NCBI RefSeq assembly: GCF_014773265.1
Contig: NZ_JACWMY010000012.1
Span: 1-64,000 of the forward strand
Length of the DNA: 64,000 bases
Source of the DNA: Mucilaginibacter pankratovii
Lineage (GTDB): Bacteria; Bacteroidota; Bacteroidia; Sphingobacteriales; Sphingobacteriaceae
Direction: 5' to 3'
Each line of letters opens with the position of its first letter. Position 1 is the first letter of the stretch. Position numbers and translations under genes: made by a program. Below the pieces are notes generated by a model. That model was given only the letters and a program-made list of their open reading frames with translations. It searched no databases and was not told the origin of the DNA. Of this stretch, positions 59,881-64,000 are shown piece after piece.

Positions 59881-59892
59881 GTATATCTGTAA
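59853..59892. terminator. Perfect 18-bp hairpin overlapping a stop codon, bidirectional
   Basis: Arms 59853-59870 and 59875-59892 pair perfectly around the loop GATA; the TAG stop of the lipoprotein gene (59878-59880) lies inside the right arm. It sits between two convergent genes and can serve both, although no long T run follows. Confidence 0.72.
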
Positions 59893-59894
59893 CA

Positions 59895-60935
59895 TTATTT
59901 ATGCAAAATCCCATCCTGCACCCACCACCACTGCCAGTTGCAACCGGCGGCTTTACCAGGGTCGAATTTCGCCAGATCGAAATGCCCTGCGCCGGTGTCT
60001 GATCCTTGTATCTCGTAAACCTTTATGGCCTGCTGGTTTTGGTTCCAGGTAAGCGGTTTGCCAGGAGCGAGGGTTTCGGGCGGTTTCTTAGAATCGGGCA
60101 ATAGGAAATATGCCTTACTACTGCCGAATACTATGGCCTGCCCGTTCTCGTCCATACAAACGGCAGTGCGCTCATCGGCGGCAATTCCTTTAGTATTTAC
60201 GTTCCAGTCTTTTGCTATCCTCGCAAGGAAAACTACATGACGGCCCTGCCTGCTGCGGGTTACATAATGCTGATCGGTTATGACGTTTTTTAAGTAGGGT
60301 ACGTGGATAAAGTCGTTGTTATAAAGCTTCACCAAATTGTGATAGGGGTTGGCCAGCGCAGTATCCGCCGTGAGGCTGGCAATTTCGCCACTGTAGTAAA
60401 AACCGCCAAGGATGGCACAGCCTGCGCTGGTACCGCCAACAGGTACATGTTTTTTATTGAGCAGGTAATTGATGGCATCCATGGTTTTGGTGCCCCGCCA
60501 GTATTTCATATAGTTGCTTTGGTCGCCGCCGGCGATGAAGAGCATCTCGGCATTGCGGATGATGTTTGCCACGGTATCGTTATCAGCGAGTTCGCGCGAA
60601 TCTATCTTCAGTGTTTCTACCGAGTTTACTTTACCTAATTCGTAAACGTAGGGGTTGTAAGCCGCCGTGCCCGATGCGCGGATGATCACCACATCTCCGC
60701 CGCCACTGCGGTTTATCATCCATTTAAAGGCAGCATCCACATCTTTACCGCCACCCATCATCACTACACCAAGCCTGGTGGGTGTTTGTACGTCAGCAGT
60801 GTCGCCTATGATGCCTAAGGATGCGAGGCGATGGGGGTATATTTTGGTGGTATCGGGTTTCGAAGCGGCATGAGATAGGAGGCTGCACGCTGATAGTATC
60901 GCGAAGAAAATGGCTTTGTGTAGATGTTTGTGCAT
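59895..60935 (-). CDS. Exported cyanophycinase (peptidase S51 family)
   Basis: 346 aa with a signal peptide (FFAILSACSLLSHA). The catalytic serine lies in VGGTSAGCAILGG, and the GGGKDVDAAF, LFIAGGDQSNY and YLKNVITDQHY segments follow the cyanophycinase pattern. It cuts beta-Asp-Arg dipeptides from cyanophycin, or a related beta-aspartyl substrate, outside the cytoplasm. No cyanophycin synthetase is in the window, so it may use exogenous polymer. Single gene downstream of the hairpin array. Confidence 0.86.
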   Translation of the reverse strand: MHKHLHKAIFFAILSACSLLSHAASKPDTTKIYPHRLASLGIIGDTADVQTPTRLGVVMMGGGKDVDAAFKWMINRSGGGDVVIIRASGTAAYNPYVYELGKVNSVETLKIDSRELADNDTVANIIRNAEMLFIAGGDQSNYMKYWRGTKTMDAINYLLNKKHVPVGGTSAGCAILGGFYYSGEIASLTADTALANPYHNLVKLYNNDFIHVPYLKNVITDQHYVTRSRQGRHVVFLARIAKDWNVNTKGIAADERTAVCMDENGQAIVFGSSKAYFLLPDSKKPPETLAPGKPLTWNQNQQAIKVYEIQGSDTGAGHFDLAKFDPGKAAGCNWQWWWVQDGILHK

Positions 60936-60956
60936 TATTTATTATTAAAAATCGCC

Positions 60957-61066
60957 GGTTCAAGGGTCCACACTTGAACCTAAACATCGCAAGGGTCCAC
61001 GCTTGCGAGTATGAAGGTAAGCGTGGACGCTTACAAATTCTATTCTTCAGGCGTGGACGCCTGAAG
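60957..61066. repeat. Array of four small hairpins with shared GTCCAC/GTGGAC core
   Basis: 60957-60980 (GGTTCAAG-GGTCCACA-CTTGAACC), 60987-61008 (TCGCAAG-GGTCCACG-CTTGCGA), 61017-61034 (GTAAG-CGTGGACG-CTTAC) and 61045-61066 (CTTCAGG-CGTGGACG-CCTGAAG). Each stem is different but closed; the loop core is the same six bases, twice as GTCCAC and twice as GTGGAC. Confidence 0.9.
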
Positions 61067-61079
61067 AGACGGTGGTTGG

Positions 61080-61463
61080 CTACTTGTTTAAATATTTAAG
61101 ATTTTCTTTTGAATTCGGCATGAAATAGAATTTGCTATCGCTGCCATTCAAAGAGACTAAAACATCTGTAATGCCAAAATAAGTTCGGTAGTTTATAACT
61201 TCAGCAATGCTTACTTCGGTTACTTTATCATTGCCTTTAAACACCACAGTTTTCTGTTCGGTATTAATAAAAACATCAGCAATAAAAAGGTATCGCCACA
61301 CTTTTCCTACCGCGAAATGCATCAATGCGAAAAAAGCATAAACCAAATATACGGGCCAAAAATTCATGGAGATCACAAAAATGATGAAGAACGAGTGTAT
61401 TACTAAGAAACCTATCCCAAAAGCTCGCCAATAGCCCAAATTATCTTTAGATAGTTTCATCAT
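61080..61463 (-). CDS. Small membrane protein of unknown function
   Basis: 127 aa from the ATG at 61463 (an ATG three bases later is equivalent; a TTG at 61487 would overlap the chitinase stop). Two membrane helices at about 14-34 and 36-56 are followed by a soluble, beta-rich tail (VFINTEQKTVVFKGND, then VNYRT-like segments) resembling bacterial PH-like membrane proteins, though the match is weak. It lies 20 bases downstream of the GH19 gene and may be cotranscribed with it. Confidence 0.6.
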   Translation of the reverse strand: MMKLSKDNLGYWRAFGIGFLVIHSFFIIFVISMNFWPVYLVYAFFALMHFAVGKVWRYLFIADVFINTEQKTVVFKGNDKVTEVSIAEVINYRTYFGITDVLVSLNGSDSKFYFMPNSKENLKYLNK

Positions 61464-61483
61464 CGCCACTAAAGTACAATTAA

Positions 61484-62482
61484 TCAATAACTATAGGCCG
61501 CCATCTTACCACAGCTGCAGGCGCAATTTGGGTCGGTTGCCCCGAGTTTTTTAAGGAAGAACTGGTAAAAGCCAATACGATCGTTCATACTGTAGTTGTC
61601 TTCTCCTTTGTTGCATTCCAGGGCGCCGTTTACAATCAGTATCGTCATTCCGAAACCGGGCGTGCGGCCAGCGGCCTTGTCCTTGGCATTTGGCTGCCAT
61701 TTGCCAATCATTACATCATGTGCCGATGGTTTGTGGGTTTCGGGTGTCATCCAAAAATAAATGGCGGTTTTAAAAGCCACTACGGGGTCTGTTTCCACCA
61801 GCGCCGGGTTATCCAGCAACACGTGCTTGTTGCCAAAGATACAATCCGACGCGTAACCGTAGTTGCCGTTATAGCTGATCTGCATCGGCCCGCGGCCATA
61901 ATATTTTTGCCCTTTTACAGGTGGGTATTCGTCACTGTCGCTGATGTATTGCAGGCTGGTGTTATCCTCGTGGGTCAGCATCAAACCGTCGGTATAGCTG
62001 CCGTTCATGCCGTGGCGGGTTTCGTGGGCTATCTGGGCGAAGAAGGCGGCCAGCTCACGTTTGTTGGTGATAGCATCCTTATCGGTACAAAAACCGCCGT
62101 AATTTACCAGGTAAACACTATCAGGTTTTTCTTTTGCCCAGGGTTCGTTCCAGTCGCCGTCCTGGCGCACTATGCTGTCCTTACCGGTACGCTTATCGGT
62201 GCGGATGAACTGGTATACCGATACCGCCCGCCTGGTAACCTGCACCTTTATTTGCGCCATATCGTCAACCGCTTTTATAAAGGCCTGGTAAGTATAAAAT
62301 TTATCACGCTGGGGGAAAAGGTCGTTATACTGTTTTTCGCTCAAAAATTTGCTGAAAGAGGGGGTAGGCGCCGGGGGTGCAGGTGCCTTGGCTGTTGTGC
62401 CGTTATTGCATTTAAAACTAAACAAGGGTACGGCAAGCAGGCAAATAAAGGCAATTTTAGCGGTGGATATAATGAGTTTCAT
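61484..62482 (-). CDS. Exported GH19 chitinase-like glycoside hydrolase
   Basis: 332-aa secreted protein. An N-terminal hydrophobic segment (IAFICLLAVPLFSF) directs export; a Pro/Ala-rich linker follows. The GH19 domain (about 50-325) shows FFAQIAHETRHGMNGSY with the catalytic Glu, GRGPMQISYNGNYGYASDCIFG and FGMTILIVNGALEC. GH19 enzymes cut chitin or, in bacteria, peptidoglycan-like glycans. Bacterial forms are also found as endolysins, but no phage genes are here. It is divergent from the cobalamin adenosyltransferase gene. Confidence 0.88.
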   Translation of the reverse strand: MKLIISTAKIAFICLLAVPLFSFKCNNGTTAKAPAPPAPTPSFSKFLSEKQYNDLFPQRDKFYTYQAFIKAVDDMAQIKVQVTRRAVSVYQFIRTDKRTGKDSIVRQDGDWNEPWAKEKPDSVYLVNYGGFCTDKDAITNKRELAAFFAQIAHETRHGMNGSYTDGLMLTHEDNTSLQYISDSDEYPPVKGQKYYGRGPMQISYNGNYGYASDCIFGNKHVLLDNPALVETDPVVAFKTAIYFWMTPETHKPSAHDVMIGKWQPNAKDKAAGRTPGFGMTILIVNGALECNKGEDNYSMNDRIGFYQFFLKKLGATDPNCACSCGKMAAYSY

Positions 62483-62486
62483 AATG

Positions 62487-62622
62487 ACACGAATTTCACG
62501 AATGCGGCTAATTTACACAAATGATATGCCGCAGATAAATACATATAACGGTAATAAGCGTAAATTAATTCGTAAAACTCGAACAATTCGTGAAATTCGT
62601 GTTATTTAATTCGTGAAATTCG
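62487..62622. repeat. ACACGAATTTCACGAAT inverted repeat
   Basis: ACACGAATTTCACGAAT at 62487-62503 is exactly inverted at 62586-62602 (ATTCGTGAAATTCGTGT), with a further partial copy at 62608-62622. It fills the divergent gap between the GH19 and adenosyltransferase genes and therefore overlaps their promoters. Confidence 0.82.
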
Positions 62623-62644
62623 CTCCATTAGTGAAATTGTTTAT

Positions 62645-63193
62645 ATGAAAATTTATACCAAAACAGGCGATAAAGGCTATACCTCCCTCATTGGTGGTAC
62701 CCGTGTGCCCAAGCATCACCTGCGTATAGAAAGTTATGGTACCGTAGATGAGCTGAACAGTTATATCGGCCTCATCCGCGACCAGTCCATCGCCACCCAC
62801 GATAAGGATGTTTTGAAGGAGATACAGGACAGGCTGTTCACCATAGGCTCTTCGTTGGCGGCCGATCCGGAGAAATCGCGCATGGTGATCCCCGACCTGA
62901 AACCCGGGGATATAGAGCTACTGGAGCAGGAAATGGACAAGATGAACGAAACTTTGCCCGAGTTGCGGCATTTTATTTTGCCGGGCGGTAATAATGTTAT
63001 ATCTTACTGCCATATAGCGCGCTGTGTTTGCCGCCGTGCCGAACGTTTAACCGTTCACCTGGCGGAAGAAAGCACGGTAGACGGGCAGGTGAATATATAT
63101 CTTAACCGCCTTAGCGACTATTTATTTACGCTGGCGCGGAAGGTAGGAAATGACGCCGGGGTGCCCGAAAATAACTGGATACCAAGGCTATAA
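62645..63193 (+). CDS. Cob(I)alamin adenosyltransferase, PduO/MMAB type
   Basis: Makes adenosylcobalamin from cob(I)alamin and ATP. 182 aa with the N-terminal KIYTKTGDKGYTSLIGGTRV, ESYGTVDELNSYIGL, the central DLKPGDIELLEQEMD and the C-terminal ARCVCRRAERLTVHL and NRLSDYLFTLAR. All ATP-binding positions of the PduO family look intact. It presumably serves adenosylcobalamin-dependent enzymes such as methylmalonyl-CoA mutase encoded elsewhere. Confidence 0.95.
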   Translation: MKIYTKTGDKGYTSLIGGTRVPKHHLRIESYGTVDELNSYIGLIRDQSIATHDKDVLKEIQDRLFTIGSSLAADPEKSRMVIPDLKPGDIELLEQEMDKMNETLPELRHFILPGGNNVISYCHIARCVCRRAERLTVHLAEESTVDGQVNIYLNRLSDYLFTLARKVGNDAGVPENNWIPRL

Positions 63194-63235
63194 AAAAATT
63201 ACAAAAAAATAGTAAAAATCAATTTAAAAATATTA

Positions 63236-63243
63236 TACTTTTG
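63236..63243 (+). promoter_or_regulatory. -7 box of the DUF2795 gene
   Basis: TACTTTTG matches TAnnTTTG exactly, 33 bases before the ATG, in a very AT-rich leader. A -33 TTTG is not obvious. Confidence 0.5.
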
Positions 63244-63276
63244 CGAAAACGGAAATTTACCAATTAATATAAAAGC

Positions 63277-63498
63277 ATGTATTGGACACTTGAATTAGCA
63301 TCGCACTTAGAAGATGCGCCCTGGCCGGCAACTAAAGATGAATTAATTGATTACGCTATCCGTTCCGGAGCGCCGGTAGAGGTTATTGAGAACCTGCAGG
63401 CACTGGAAGATGATGGAGAGCCTTATGAAAATATAGAAGAGATATGGCCGGATTACCCTACCAAAGACGACTTCTTTTTTAACGAAGACGAGTATTAG
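63277..63498 (+). CDS. DUF2795-family small acidic protein
   Basis: 73 aa, strongly acidic at the end (DDFFFNEDEY). MYWTLELASHLEDAPWPATKDELIDYA followed by GAPVEVIENLQALEDDGEPYE is the DUF2795 pattern, conserved in Bacteroidota. The function is unknown. It has its own promoter box and a strong terminator, so it is an independent transcription unit. Confidence 0.85.
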   Translation: MYWTLELASHLEDAPWPATKDELIDYAIRSGAPVEVIENLQALEDDGEPYENIEEIWPDYPTKDDFFFNEDEY

Positions 63499-63529
63499 TC
63501 TCCGTTACATAATTGCATAATACTGTAGG

Positions 63530-63555
63530 GCCCCCGATTTTCGGGGGCTTTTTTT
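63530..63555 (+). terminator. Intrinsic terminator of the DUF2795 gene
   Basis: GCCCCCGA / TCGGGGGC stem around a three-base loop, followed by seven T, 32 bases after the stop. Confidence 0.88.
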
Positions 63556-63657
63556 GTTTAGCATAATGCTTAGCAATGTGCTGTAACTATTGGTTGTGGC
63601 GCTATGTCTCTTTTGTGCCCTGCTACTTACAATGTGGTATTTGGCCCCCGCAACACA

Positions 63658-63679
63658 TTTTTGGAATGATTTTGGTATT
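63658..63679 (+). promoter_or_regulatory. Sigma-54-like box upstream of the lmo0937-type gene, copy 1
   Basis: TTTTTGGAATGATTTTGGTA followed by TT. The GG at 63663-63664 and GT twelve bases later approximate the -24/-12 GG-N10-GC layout of sigma-54 promoters, and the T runs between also fit. An identical 22-base copy stands at 63965-63986. It lies about 50 bases before the ATG at 63729. Confidence 0.45.
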
Positions 63680-63728
63680 AGGGTGATTATATACATCTAC
63701 ACTTAAACATTACAAAAAACACAACACT

Positions 63729-63875
63729 ATGAGAGGCTTATTGTACATCATCGCTGTCATCCTGGTAATCGGATGGGTATTCGGATTTTTCTACGCCGGT
63801 TCCGGCAACCTGATCCACATTTTACTGGTAATTGCCATTATCGCGTTACTTTTGGGGGTGATAAGAAGGGCTTGA
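63729..63875 (+). CDS. Small membrane protein, lmo0937 family
   Basis: 48-aa peptide, too short for most gene finders: MRGLLYIIAVILVIGW, then FGFFYAGSGNLIHILLV and the basic end GVIRRA. Two membrane helices (about 3-20 and 28-44) joined by the FYAG loop are the hallmark of lmo0937-type proteins, which are linked with stress responses in several phyla; the function is unknown. A terminator follows at 63924 and a sigma-54-like box precedes it. Confidence 0.82.
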   Translation: MRGLLYIIAVILVIGWVFGFFYAGSGNLIHILLVIAIIALLLGVIRRA

Positions 63876-63923
63876 GCAATGTTACAGCCCGTGTAAACGG
63901 CCGCTGTAATATTTTAGCATACA

Positions 63924-63956
63924 AAAAGAACGCTGCAACGCAGCGTTCTTTTTTTT
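63924..63956 (+). terminator. Intrinsic terminator of the lmo0937-type gene
   Basis: Perfect stem AAGAACGCTGC / GCAGCGTTCTT with an AAC loop, then eight T. Confidence 0.88.
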
Positions 63957-63964
63957 ATTATAAT

Positions 63965-63986
63965 TTTTTGGAATGATTTTGGTATT
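63965..63986 (+). promoter_or_regulatory. Sigma-54-like box, copy 2 (drives a gene beyond the window)
   Basis: Identical over 22 bases to 63658-63679 and placed directly after a terminator, with no gene left in the window. It very probably belongs to the next gene on the right, which should be in the same regulon. Confidence 0.45.
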
Positions 63987-64000
63987 GTGGTTAATAATCT

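Noticed and set aside
61484..62482. GH19 gene as part of a prophage lysis cassette
   Set aside because: It has an export signal and no phage genes on either side.
62483..62644. Cobalamin riboswitch before the adenosyltransferase gene
   Set aside because: The gap is mostly the ACACGAATTTC repeat; no B12-box-like sequence is present and the space is too short.
63505..63696. 63-aa minus-strand frame after the DUF2795 gene
   Set aside because: It covers the terminator and the AT-rich promoter region and has no family features.
1..64000. tRNA or rRNA genes
   Set aside because: No gap shows a T-arm GGTTCGAATCC-type pattern with matching cloverleaf, and no rRNA sequence was recognised. A covariance search would be decisive.

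Overview
The window looks like a chromosomal segment of a Bacteroidota bacterium, most likely Sphingobacteriaceae and closest in flavour to Mucilaginibacter or Pedobacter (inference from gene content, not from a search). Pointers are the single-chain SecDF, a separate PurS, a Rho with a long disordered insert, a Tgt without zinc cysteines, a BlaI/M56-TonB pair, a PorT-type barrel, many genes without a Shine-Dalgarno sequence, and several TAnnTTTG promoter boxes typical of the phylum. No rRNA, tRNA, CRISPR array, prophage or plasmid gene was recognised.

Layout. 1-71 is the tail of a transposase cut by the window edge. 0.2-12.5 kb: accD, class II fba, an iron-permease-like protein, a GNAT enzyme, HMG-CoA lyase, NDH-2, secDF, then thyA and folA with three small genes lodged between them, ispE and a LapA-like protein. 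12.5-13.4 kb is gene-free, AT-rich and holds a perfect 23-bp hairpin. 13.4-19.2 kb: tgt-lptF/G-DMT in one direction and GT2-ECF sigma-rsmG overlapping in the other. 19.2-24.8 kb: M56/TonB-BlaI with three operators, a gene-free palindromic zone, dprA, sixA and a barrel protein. 25-28.4 kb: two LPS genes and a PolX-like PHP protein. 28.4-29.7 kb: a small AT-rich island with two unrecognised genes. 29.8-36.6 kb: sppA, folK, an HPt protein, purS, pssA, rho, pyrF. 36.6-47 kb: a lipoprotein, an S9 peptidase, an MBOAT acyltransferase pair, an FMN-binding protein, an exonuclease/GIY-YIG fusion, yidC, pyrG. 47-57 kb: a DnaQ-like exonuclease, an M23 peptidase, a deoxynucleoside kinase, trpS, plsC-gatC, an ABC ATPase, an AraC regulator, a serine hydrolase. 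57-64 kb: an exported chorismate mutase, an orphan substrate-binding lipoprotein, cyanophycinase, a GH19 enzyme, a cobalamin adenosyltransferase, a DUF2795 protein and an lmo0937-type stress peptide.

Most genes are housekeeping: envelope building (lptF/G, GT9, hldE-type, pssA, plsC, yidC, secDF, sppA), nucleotide and folate metabolism (thyA, folA, folK, purS, pyrF, pyrG, deoxynucleoside kinase) and RNA or protein synthesis (rho, tgt, rsmG, trpS, gatC).

The unusual content lies mainly between genes. Many intergenic gaps carry palindromic or tandem repeats of several families. The most striking are (1) a 1-kb segment splitting thyA from folA, holding a four-helix-bundle (S23/IVP family) gene and two tiny overlapping genes and bounded by inverted arrays of an 8-bp unit, which resembles the architecture of 23S rRNA intervening sequences; (2) a 223-bp palindrome made of four nested stems at 22.2-22.4 kb; (3) an array of four hairpins sharing one loop core at 61 kb; and (4) a duplicated 22-bp sigma-54-like box at the right edge.
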